Notes under the pieces: generated by a model
What the model was told of the DNA's origin: nothing
Databases searched by the model: none
Seen by the model: the letters and a program-made list of their open reading frames with translations, nothing else
Part shown: positions 1 through 11,100 of the stretch, one piece after another
How positions within the stretch are numbered: position 1 is the stretch's first letter
Layout of the letters: every line of letters starts with the position of its first letter
Position numbers and translations under genes: made by a program
Origin: Marisa cornuarietis
Taxonomy: Eukaryota; Mollusca; Gastropoda; Architaenioglossa; Ampullariidae
DNA: 64,000 bases
Assembly (NCBI GenBank): GCA_004794655.1
Contig: SMMW01000003.1
Coordinates: forward strand, 62,001-126,000
Direction: 5' to 3'

Positions 1-835
1 GTCACTTGTAGTGCAGTACATCACTAGTGGTACAGTTTATCGTCATTTGTAGTTCAGTACATCACTAGTGGTGCAGTTTATCGTCACTTGTAGTGCAGTA
101 CATCACTAGTGGTACAGTTTATCGTCACTTGTAGTGCAGTACATCACTAGTGGTACAGTTTATCGTCATTTGTAGTGCAGTACATCACTAGTGGTGCAGT
201 ACATCGTCACTTGTAGTGCAGTATATAGTAAGTTATATTGCAGTTTATCGTCACTTGTAGTGCAGTACATCACTAGTGGTGCAGTACATCTTCACTTGTT
301 GTGCAGTACATCACTAGTGGTGCAGTACATCATCACTTGTAGTGCAGTACATCACTAGTGGTACAGTTTATCGTCATTTGTAGTGCAGTACATCACTAGT
401 GGTGCAGTACATCGTCACTTGTAGTGCAGTACATCCTTAGTGGGATAGTAATCGTCACTTGTAGTGCAGTATATAGTAAGTTATATTGCAGTTTATCGTC
501 ACTTGTAGTGCAGTACATCACTAGTGGTGCAGTATATCGTCACTTGTAGTGCACTACATCACTAGTGGTGCAGTACATCGTCACTTGTAGTGCAGTATAT
601 AGTAAGTTATAGTGCAGTTTATCGTCACTTGTAGTGCAGTACATCACTAGTGGTGCAGTACATCGTCACTTGTAGTGCAGTACATCCTTAATGGGATAGT
701 AATCGTCACTTGTAATGCAGTAAATCATCACTAGTGGTACAGTACATCACTAGTGGTACAGTACACCATTACTAGTGGTGCAGTACATCATCACTAGTGG
801 TGCAGTACACCATCGGCACTATGCTTTATCGTTTG
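1..835. repeat. 41-bp minisatellite
   Basis: A tandem array begins at the window edge. The unit is about 41 bp and consists of two similar half-units, each containing GTGCAGTACATC or GTACAGTTTATC, separated by CACTTGTA or CACTAGTG. Copies vary by point changes and short deletions, and a variant with TATAGTAAGTTATA recurs near 224, 472 and 597. The array probably continues left of the window. No coding function is suggested. Confidence 0.9.
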
Positions 836-837
836 TG

Positions 838-1078
838 GTGCAGTATATCATGCGTGGTGCAATAGATCATTGTGGTGCGGTATATCATGCGTGGTGCAAT
901 AGATTATTTGTGGTGCAGTATATCATGCGTGGTACAATAGATCGTTTGTGGTGCAGTATATCATGCGTGGTGCAATAGATCGTTTGTGGTGCAGTATATC
1001 ATGCGTGGTGCAATAGATCATTTGTGGTGCAGTATATCATGCGTGGTGCAATAGATCATTTGTGGTGCAGTATATCTA
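838..1078. repeat. 38-bp minisatellite
   Basis: About six copies of a 38-bp unit (core TTTGTGGTGCAGTATATCAT followed by GCGTGGTGCAATAGATC) continue directly from the 41-bp array. Both share the GTGCAGTA core, so this looks like a diverged, separately amplified block of the same repeat family. Confidence 0.85.
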
Positions 1079-1205
1079 CCAAACGCACTATTGTGTCCTG
1101 GTGTGGTGTATCTAGATAGCAATATGTCAGACTGTATCGCTTTATATCTACTGACTGAGACAAATGATGAGCTGCTGTATAACTAAATAATGACATACGC
1201 TTATG

Positions 1206-1206
1206 G

Positions 1207-1265
<59 letters not shown>
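1206..1265. repeat. (CA)n microsatellite
   Basis: About 60 bases of CA dinucleotides with one CT interruption. The cysteine/valine open frame read from the other strand here is an artefact of the repeat. Confidence 0.95.
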
Positions 1266-1271
<6 letters not shown>

Positions 1272-3400
1272 AGTATACAGATTGAGTCAGCCTGTCATAC
1301 TTATTAAAAGTCTAGACCATCGTTTCGTACTTGGGTTTTCCGGGAAGATGATTTTTGTTAAAGGTCTCAGTGAAGGCAAAAGCCTTGGAAGCCTTGTCTG
1401 TCAAGCCTCTCGTGAAGATCCATTCAGGCTGGTTTCACAATGGCATCAAAATTTCGTATCTCTTCATCATTATTTGGAAACTTTATGAATCATTTAATAC
1501 TTTGAGGGCAGTAACAATCATATCGTGTGTATATATATATATATATCTGTGTGTAAATATAAAACTCTTTGAACGTATTCAAAAGCATGTGGGTGTAAAA
1601 GTTTGCATCACAAGTGGATCTATTCTTATAGGATATATTTATTTCTTCCGATGTCTACAAGGGGATAACTGTATCCTTGTTTTTCTTCTATTTATTAATG
1701 AACTTGCCGTTACAATGATAAACAATGGAGGATGGAGTCAAGTTCATGGATGCGTGTATGTCAGAAGACTTTCTCTTTGTTGCTTTATAAAATTTAATCC
1801 CCATTAAATCGTCTTCTGTACCTCCGCTCATTAGCTTACCTGTCCTATTGATTAACAACAATTACCTCACGAACACTTAAGAACAGTTGTCATATCATGT
1901 TGTTGAAGAACATTGAATGTAATAGCTCACATGAACTTTAATAATGTTATAGATGTTGAAATGACGTTGAAGTCAAGTATTCTTTTAATTGTCAAACTTA
2001 TTGTGATGTTTATATGAAAATAAGTATTTGAATTAAAATTTTCACTGACTTCATAATTTAATTTTTATACTTGAAATTTCATTTTAGGATTAAGTTTCTA
2101 GGGATTAAGTGCTTAGGGATTAAAAGTCTAGGGGACTAAGTGTCGGGGATTCGATGAATACCCTATACTTTTATGGGGTTTTTGAAAAGAGTATGATGCA
2201 AATTATTTCTCAAACTCTGTTGGAATAATTCAATCTCATACAAGTTAAAATATCTGGTAACACCAAGAAAGATGTTTTACTAAAATCTCTAAGAATAATA
2301 AAATTGCCAACATCATAGCAAATTGGGTGAGAAAAAGACATTGAGCACTTAATTGCTTTGTCTTCATTTACTCTTTGTATATTTTCCAATACGCTGTGCA
2401 TTTATGACGTATTTCATTATTGTGTATAATGCAGTTCGAAATGCCCTCTATGGGTTAGAGTAATGTTTTTTGGACTTTGAACTTTGAGTTTACATGTTTC
2501 AATATGGTTTAATGAATGTCTGACAGAATGAAAGCCAGGATAGAACAAAAGACTTTTGTTACCTTTAATAGTTGACAAATGACAAATCTTTATTTACGAG
2601 GGTAACAGAATAAGCAAAATGTATGTTTGTTATGTTTTTTAGCCCTATATGAGTATATGAGACATGCATTTTAAATTTGAATGGTTTTTCCACTTTTTAC
2701 AAAGGAAGCTTTTGCCCATATGCCGTGAGTTGAGTTTCAGTTTGCCCATTGCTAGGCTCAAGATGTCACGACACTACATTACATCAGCCTTTTAGTTTTC
2801 CTATGTTTTAAACTTGTGAACTTTACCTATCGCCCTCGCTGAATCTAGCTCGATCGTTTGAAATGATTTCGGACATGCATATCACTTCGCAAAGGCATGT
2901 GAAACAACAACTTGTTTTCACAATGGCTGGGAATTGCTCGTATTGAGGAGAGAAACACATACTTAAAAATGAAAAAGATCCTCTTCCAAACGCAATAATT
3001 ATTATTACTATACTAAAGCAATTTTTATCACCTTTGAGTCTAAAATATCTACATTTCAATATCAATGTGTTTTAGTAGAGATTAGGTAAGTGCCCATAGA
3101 TATGACTTTACACAGCTATATTATAATTATGGTTTCGCTTGGAAATCAATGGATCTTCATGAAAGGCTTGACAGAGAATTCATCATATAAGAGAAAATAA
3201 AATCCCAGAACAAAACACCCCCTTTAAAAAACCACCCGAGATTCGAACGCAGTACACGTCAAAGATGAGACACTGCATGTAACCATGACACTATGGAGAA
3301 ATTGCTGAAAATCAGCTTCCGGGAAAGACCTGCAAGGACCTGCTTATGCAATCGTCTCTGGATTCTCTTGTAAGTTCTACAGGCAGCGAGCTCGACACTT
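1266..3400. other. Non-coding region beyond the kinase gene 3' end
   Basis: AT-rich sequence without a recognisable gene. A few short imperfect repeats of AGGGATTAAG occur at 2090-2150. The kinase 3' UTR should start just below 3401, but no convincing polyadenylation signal was seen close by. Open frames here are short and lack domain similarity. Confidence 0.6.
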
Positions 3401-4357
3401 TCAACCATCGAGTAGTAAGGTCCGAGCATGCAGATGGTTGTCTGGGCTGCTTGCGGACACTTTGTGAGACCTTTTCTTGTTGCAGCCCAAGAGGGACAAA
3501 GGCAAGCACTGGCCGCCACAAGAAAAATCAGGGACAGGTGTCTTCCACGACAACGGACGCGACACATCATCATACAAACCCTCTTCTTCTGAACGACACT
3601 CTGTCGATCGCTTCGTGAGCTCCCTACTCGTCTTCTTATCGGGATAGTTTCTTTCTTTGACTTTTAAAAGTCTGGATGTGTTTTTATCATCGTTGCCTCT
3701 CTCTTTAATCTTTGAGAGGCTGGGCTTGGGGTCCATCTGAACGCTGGTAAACAAGAGAGAAGGCGTTATGAGCCAGCCCTTTGCACTAGATCGTCCCGTC
3801 TGGTCTTTCAGAGAAAAAGCTGTACCCAATTCTTTGCTTTCAGACACTTCGTGACAGGAGCGAGACAAACTAGCAACTGGCCATTTGGAATAAGTAGCGG
3901 GTCTTCTTGTCAATAGCAGACGTGGAGGCGATGCTTGAGGTTCGTCAATAAAGGGGTCGACTTGGATACTGCAGGACATGCTTTCTACTTCTAGCGCCAG
4001 CGAGGATGTCGGCCTGGAGTTGTCTTTGTCGAAAGAAGTCACCAGAGAAGTCCATCTCTCCCGGGTATGACAAGCATCCGAGGCTTTGGGCGGCATGGGC
4101 AATGCATTGTTGGTACAATGTGGACCTTTGGACATCATCAGGACTTGTTCATCTCGAGGGGAGCAATGCTGTTGATACCAGACGTCTCTCGTGACATCAA
4201 CAAGTGCAGGACGATTCGGCAGAGGCTGCAGAATAGTGTGCACGAGCCACTTGAAGTCGTCGCTGACTCTCTCTCTTTCTGGGAAGACAGGTGGCTCTTC
4301 CACGAGTTTCATCAAACGCTTGTGATCTCGGTCATCGAAAGGCAGTTTTCCAACAAC
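3401..4357 (-). CDS. TSSK-like kinase, coding exon 4 (C-lobe end and tail)
   Basis: Acceptor CAATGCAG. Begins with VVGKLPFDD, the TSSK-typical sequence after DIWSMGVVLFTM, then finishes the C-lobe (near LQPLPNRPALVDVT). About 260 further residues follow, rich in Ser, Lys and Arg and without a recognised domain, up to the stop at 3401-3403. Confidence 0.85.
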   Translation of the reverse strand, partial: VVGKLPFDDRDHKRLMKLVEEPPVFPERERVSDDFKWLVHTILQPLPNRPALVDVTRDVWYQQHCSPRDEQVLMMSKGPHCTNNALPMPPKASDACHTRERWTSLVTSFDKDNSRPTSSLALEVESMSCSIQVDPFIDEPQASPPRLLLTRRPATYSKWPVASLSRSCHEVSESKELGTAFSLKDQTGRSSAKGWLITPSLLFTSVQMDPKPSLSKIKERGNDDKNTSRLLKVKERNYPDKKTSRELTKRSTECRSEEEGLYDDVSRPLSWKTPVPDFSCGGQCLPLSLLGCNKKRSHKVSASSPDNHLHARTLLLDG

Positions 4358-7300
4358 CTGCATTGAGCCAGGTAAAACGACTTTATGAAAAAAAACCAGG
4401 TACAATGTGTTAGTCAGAGAGGACTTTTACAGCATATTCGACAAGTTTATTTTAAAGGATAGTCAACAAGTATGTTTTTAAAGTTTATTCAACAATTATT
4501 TCATTCAAAGTGCAGAGAAACATCAGTTTTGGTCGATAATCCGTCCGAAGATAATCGGCGAAATCCGAAACCGACGAAAACCGAGGTGATTATTTCCAAA
4601 TCAATCAATGTAAATCAAATTAATTCGTTCTATACACTCCAAAATACATATCAGAAACAAATTTTATAGAGAATAAATATAGTGTATAATTCTAATTAAA
4701 AAAATAAGAAATTTTTCCAACCAGCTTCTGCTGGCCTTAAAATCACTAAGTACACTAGCACTCCTCCCAGGCATTTTCTTAAAGCACAAACCGAGCGCAA
4801 CATTATTTCTTTATGATCGGATTAAGTTCGTTTTAAAATAATAATTCCCATAATATGAGTACATAATTATGCTCTCCTATACTGAAGGTTCTCTTACGCG
4901 CTCTGAGTATTTGTAAAAGCCAGTGTTCATGTCTTCAAGTCAAATGAAGAAACATCGCTTGTCTTCAAGTCAAATGAAGAAACATCGCTCAGGTTGTCGT
5001 CTCCAAGAAGCAATTTTTTCCCCAAAAAATGAAACAGCTGAATTTGGAATACAGCCCTCTAACAGTTTTTTGTTGATCAAAATTAATAATAACTGTTCGA
5101 CATCTTCAACTATTTGCGGTCGCTGTTTTGTTCGCTCATTCATGCCTTTCAATACATTAGCTTCCTCCTTCATTGTTTCCTTTTTCGTCACAGAGTGGAA
5201 CTTATCGTGGATGTCGACTTTCCGTACATGCAACCGATTTCAGCAATATGAATGCCGCTCTCATATTTTTCAATTATTTTCTTCTTCAACTCGATCGTGT
5301 TCCTGGCCTTTTTCTTCGAAGGGCTGCTGGCACTGGAAATACATTTGTAGGCGGACTCATCCGTTTTCTGGCTGAGGCTAACACTGCGGGCCTAACCGTC
5401 GGTTGGTGGCGCCTCCTGACAGTTCTAGCGCCAATCACTCTCGTCCTCTCGGGTCTTCCAGGGAAGAGGACGGAAGTTCCCGAGGAGAATTTTTTGCTAA
5501 CATTCTAGCTCTCGTTCGTCGGGGATGAGATCTAATCTACCTCGCGTTGTGTTCTTTTTCCTTCTACTACACACCAGCACTTAGACGACCTTAGAATCCA
5601 CACAAGATCCTGATTTTTCCCAAATAAAAGTGCGTTTTCTTCGGTGCGTTGTTCAAATCTGGATTGTCAGGTGTGCTGTGCTGTGTCACAACTATACAGA
5701 CGACACAAATTTCTTTCGCTCTGATGATACACGCTCACCTCATTTACACGACGAAGACACACGTGCAGCACGCTAGCATTCGTGCAGACTGACACGCTCA
5801 CACAGGTAAATTAGTTGCAGCTAAAAGGATAGGGTAAGCAAAGGAAACATTTAACAGGGACAGTGAGATTTGAGCACGTGATTTTTTCTTACGTGTGTGT
5901 GTGTGTGTGTGCTCATATACTCGTATGTATACAAAATGCATGTGTGTACACAATATATCAATATAGATATATAGAGATGTGCACGGGAATGAAGGTAAAT
6001 AAAATAAGCGTCTTGCCTCTAAAAAGAATAAAAAGGAAGAAAGGGGGACAATTCAAGGAAAGAAGAGAAATGCAAGGAGGTGGGCAAAAGTACGAGGAAA
6101 ACAAAGGGAAACTACCACTGGGAAGCAGAAAGAGTAAAAGGTTAAAGGATGACATGGCAACGAGGACTGATGTTTGCATGAAGAATAATTCCAATAGTCC
6201 TTATAGAAAATGAAGAAATCATAGAGAAAGGCTTCGACTACTATAACGGAAAACTGCAATAGCTCTTTGTTAAAGTAAGATACTAAATAATGGAGAACTG
6301 GATACAGGCAGAGTCTGATGAGGCAATAAGTTTTAGATGAAGGCAATAGATCAGATTAGGCACCCTCTAAATGGAAGTCTAAGTTACCATGGTGAAGAGG
6401 ACAACACCCATGCTCCAGATGTCGGACAGATAGGGGTTGTAGGGTAGGCCTTTCAGGATCTCGGGTGCGGCATAGGCAAAGCTTCCGCAGAAGGTGGAGC
6501 TCAGCTCGACTTTCCCCCCTCTCCGAGCCACCTTCCTGGCGAACCCAAAGTCTGTGATTCGGATGTGATCACACTCATCGATGAGAAGGTTTTCGCATTT
6601 GAGGTCCCTATGGGCAACGCTCTTGCTGTGTATATAGGTTAGGCCTTGAATAGCGTCGTAAAAGTACCTGCCTGTTGAGGAACATTGTAACAATAGTCCA
6701 TAAAACAGCAGCACAAGCATAACAAATGATATAAAACAAATGGGAAGTGCACGACTGTATTATGCATTAGCGTACCAACAAAGAAACTGATGTTACCGTG
6801 GTAACAAGTCTGACTGATAAGGCTTTCATGACCATGGGCCATCCGAGCTTTAGGCTCAAACCTCAATCACCAATGCACTATGCCACGCAGAACTCTGACT
6901 TAGCGATCATAAGTTAAAGGGTTACAAATGTATTTATAAATGGTCTAAGCAATTTCTTCAAGAAGGTGCGGGAATAGGGTGCACGTTGCCAAGCTAAAGC
7001 AATGGCAGCAGAGTAGTAACAGGTGACATTGGCAGGTCTAGCATTATTTCATTTTCTTCTGTAGCAAATGGCATTAGCAGGTCTACCATTATATTTCTCT
7101 CTCTTCTAAAATACGTGGCATTGGCAGGTCTGACAATTTTTTTCTTTAGCAAGTGGCATTAGCAAGTCTAACATTATTTCCCTTCTGTAACACGCGGCAT
7201 TAGCAAGTCTTACTACATACCCGACAGAACATGTGAACTACTTCTAACATATATTCTTCTTTTTATCGTGAGCTGAAGAGATTCACTTATTACGCTGTTA

Positions 7301-8084
7301 GTGAGAATATATGGTAGAAAATCAAAATAATTAAAGGCCCACCCTTTTATAATTTTTCCACAGATGATTGCATTGTTCATTTAAAAATATTTGTTCCCAT
7401 AACCTGAGAGAATAACCTTGGAAGTAAAACCTTCAAACATGGCCCACCTGACCTGAACACAGACAGATCACCTGACCTGAACACAGATAGATCACCTGAC
7501 CTGAACACAGACAGATATCAGAGGACATCATGCTGGAACATAGACCTGTGTAGCATATGCTGCATCCATCGAAGGTGATTGCAACCAACCAGACATATCC
7601 CCTCCCATTCACTGCAAGCTTTAGGAACCAGACATATCCCCTCCCATTCACTGCCAGCTTTAGGAACCAGACATATCCCCTTCCATTCACTGCAAGCTTA
7701 GGAAGCAAACTTGTTGATGACATCATGCGGGGACAGGCCTAGTTGTTATTGTTTTGTATTCTATTCTATATGCTGCCATCATTCCCATTGACTGCAACCG
7801 TAAGCAGCAGCACTGATCCACTTTCCTTGACTTAAAAGCATAAAGATCCAAACTCATCCACTCTCATTGACCTCAGCCTACATGCACATATTCTAACGTG
7901 ACATTAGGGATATCTAAAACTCTTTCTGTGCACACCCATTGTTGAAGGGTTGTATCTTGTGAACAGAAGGGGATATTTTTGCTTTCAGTATGAAAATTAA
8001 TACCTAGCCATTAAACCCAGTCAGGTGAAAAATGACATCGGGATAATTCCTTAAATAAACAATGAATTTATGTAAATATGTATG

Positions 8085-8146
<62 letters not shown>

Positions 8147-11100
8147 TGGGAGAGAGCATCGTTTACCTGCCCGACCCTCGTCCAGACGCTTTTCTCGGCG
8201 AATGGTCTCCAGCAGGTCTCCGCGCTCGGCTAACTCCATGATGATGAAGAATCGCGATGTCGTCTCCATGATGGTGAAACATCGGATCAGATTTGGATGT
8301 TTAAGTGAACGCAACATCTCCAGCTCTCGGGGAAAGAACTTGGATAAATAATCATTGGGGCAGCGCCGCTTGGACACAATCTGTCACAAATACCCACCGC
8401 CTCTTACCACCTGTGTCTCTGACAACCATCTCTAAAGTCGAGGGACACAAGGCGTCTTGGATACTACCAGAGGCGAGATAACTTGCAACTGGATCATCTG
8501 CGTGGACAACATCTGTGCAGTTGTACGGGTCGTCTAGCACGCTGTGTATCATGTCATACGGACAGCTGGACTTAGATATGTTTCCATTGTATAAATTGGT
8601 CGTCTAGCACGCTGTGTATCATGTTATACGGACAGCTGGACTTAGATATGTTTCCATTGTATAAATTGGTCGTCTAGCAAGCTGTGTATCATGTTATACG
8701 GACAGCTGGACTTAGATATGCTTCCATTGTATAAATTCAAGCTCAGTTATAACCTTCCTTCCAAGTATCTTTCTCTTTGATCTAAGTCTGCATAGTGTAC
8801 GCTATTTATAATTCATATCCTAAATATTACAAGGATTATGGTTAGCCTAAATGTTCCAAGGGTCAGGGTTAACCTAAATGTTACAAGCAGCATCTTGCAC
8901 TCGTAAGAGTTACAATGAAAATGGCGTCGAAACAAAGCCAATAGCTCTGTGCCCTGACTAGTCTCCCCTTTGACTAGGTACCGGCACACAAAATTAGTTT
9001 TTTGTTAAATGAGCACTTTTTTACGTTCACATGAAAGTGCAAGAACATATAAGAAAAACAAAACAAAAAACGAGTCTCTGTTTTCATTAGTTTTGGAGAT
9101 ATTGGTATTTGAAGTTCGTGATTTGCGTCCCAGATTTACTACCTTATTTCGGACCATGTTTGAAGCTCTCATACGTAGCATCTTGAAACCTTAGAAGTCC
9201 CCAAGTACTTTGTATAATAAGTTACCAACACTGGCTATCTACTCAAGTGACGAAAAATCTCCTTTGCACAAAGACATACTGGAAAAAATACATCAACATT
9301 TGAAAAAAACAAATGAAACGTTTTAGGGACAACGAAATTAAAACAGTTATTATTTCTCATCTACTGGACAGATTTGGTTCAAATTTGAAACACTGATAGA
9401 AAACACGTGTATCTTTTAATCTTTATTAAATTATTTTAATTAGTTTTAATCTAGGTACCGACACACACGCCTTCTCGCTGGTGGAAAGTGAGGGATCGCA
9501 CACAAATCGCGCGTTTTTAATACAAAGATTTTGTATGGACTATCAAGAGCATAAATATAACTTTTAAATCATATTAAAGAGCAACTTTTCGTCATTTGTT
9601 AAGAATATATCTTTGTTTTGTGTGACTGGGAGAATCATGTGTATTTTGTGAGGGTAAATGGTAACCAGTACGAAAATGGGAAGCCGCGCGGTTGCCATAT
9701 TCCATGTGCCGTGTAACAAGCTTTCACATGGATATTGCTGTATAGGTACTAAAGTCAGTCAGCGAAGATTGGTGAAAATGCCGATATATGAAATACAAGG
9801 GTTCTACAGCTCACTAACAGGCGACACTATATATTTGTGAACTTTGAAATGACGTAGCTGGACCCACCTACAAAATACCATGTGGTCACGTGGGTAGTTT
9901 TTTGCTGAATCCAGTGGTATGTGACATGGCAGTGTCTAGTTTATGATAACCAACCGCTCGGCGGCAAAGAGACCCACCATGTTTCAAACGTTGGTACAAG
10001 CGTGCAGTGACAATGGCTGTTAACCAGGCAGGTGATTCTAAGGTGGCGGGACACATTGACACAAATATACAGAAGTACTTAGGTCAATATTCATTTGAAC
10101 ACTTAGTAGACTAATACTTGTGTGAAATGTGATATCCCCCCCGGAGGATCATTACCTTGTCGCGGTCGGGGGGCTTGTGTGTATCGATGACCCTAAGAGC
10201 TATACCGGGCAGGGCCACCCAAGCCGGGCAGGTCAAAGGGTAGATGCCAGACAAAACATGATCCCTGGTCCTCCAGGTTGGGGGTTGGGCACAGGGCTAA
10301 CAACCCTGTCCCGTAAAAAGCAATACCGTTACGGAAACAGCGACAAAGAAAGACACCACTATTGTGTGCGATGGGCTCCCAGAGGTATCGCAAGATCCTT
10401 GTATGACTGCTAGTAGTGAAAACCGAAAGGAAGCTACTAGCACGAAGATGGAAGTCTTGAGCGCCAAATGCAAGACCAGAATAGGTTTCTGGAATGTGCG
10501 TACCATGTACGAAACTGGTAAATTGGCACAAATTACGGCCGAGATGAGACGTTACAACTTACACATCCTAGGAGTAAGCGAAAGCAGATGGACAGGTTCC
10601 GGAAGAATAAAGACCCAGACCGTCGAGAGACAGTGCTGTACTCTGGCAGAGAAGACAACCAACACCATGAGGGAGTAGCCATCATCCTGAGGAAAGGAAC
10701 AGAGAAGTGCCTGATAGAGTGGAAACCGATCAACAGCAGACTGATTACAGCCAGAGTGAAAGGGAGACATGGCAACATGACCTTGATCCAGTGCTACGCA
10801 CCAACCAACGATAGCGATGAGGCGAAGGACACCTTTTACGACCAATTACAAGCAGAAGTAAGTGCAGCACCCCGCCATGACCTGTTAATTATGATGGGCG
10901 ACATGAATGCTAAAGTTGGGAACGACAACACCCACGTAGAGAGTCATGGGCAGACATGGTTGTGGCTGCATGAATAACAACGGAGAGAGACTAGTGGAGC
11001 TATGCACTATGTACAACCTGGTGATTGGAGGAACATTATTCCCTCACCGTAACGTCCACAAGCTAACATGGTGCTCACCCAATGGTAGGGACAGCAACCA

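Larger units (their letters stand above)
4358..6387 (-). other. TSSK-like kinase intron 3
   Basis: Contains a pogo/Tigger-like fragment, a 30-bp direct duplication (4930-4989), a short GT tract near 5890 and otherwise unremarkable AT-rich sequence. I see no further exon; an extra exon is unnecessary because kinase subdomains are contiguous across the junction. Confidence 0.7.
6672..8166 (-). other. TSSK-like kinase intron 2
   Basis: Intron with GT-AG ends. Besides the two small tandem arrays listed separately it carries several dispersed GTGGCATTAGCAGGTCT-like short repeats between 7020 and 7210, and a (TG)n tract next to the exon 2 donor. No gene is seen. Confidence 0.75.

Noticed and set aside
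1355..1807. 150-codon plus-strand frame
   Set aside because: AT-rich with TA-repeat content and no similarity; considered chance.
5173..5508. Plus-strand hydrophobic 111-codon frame
   Set aside because: Overlaps the pogo-like relic on the other strand; no homology and no splice support.
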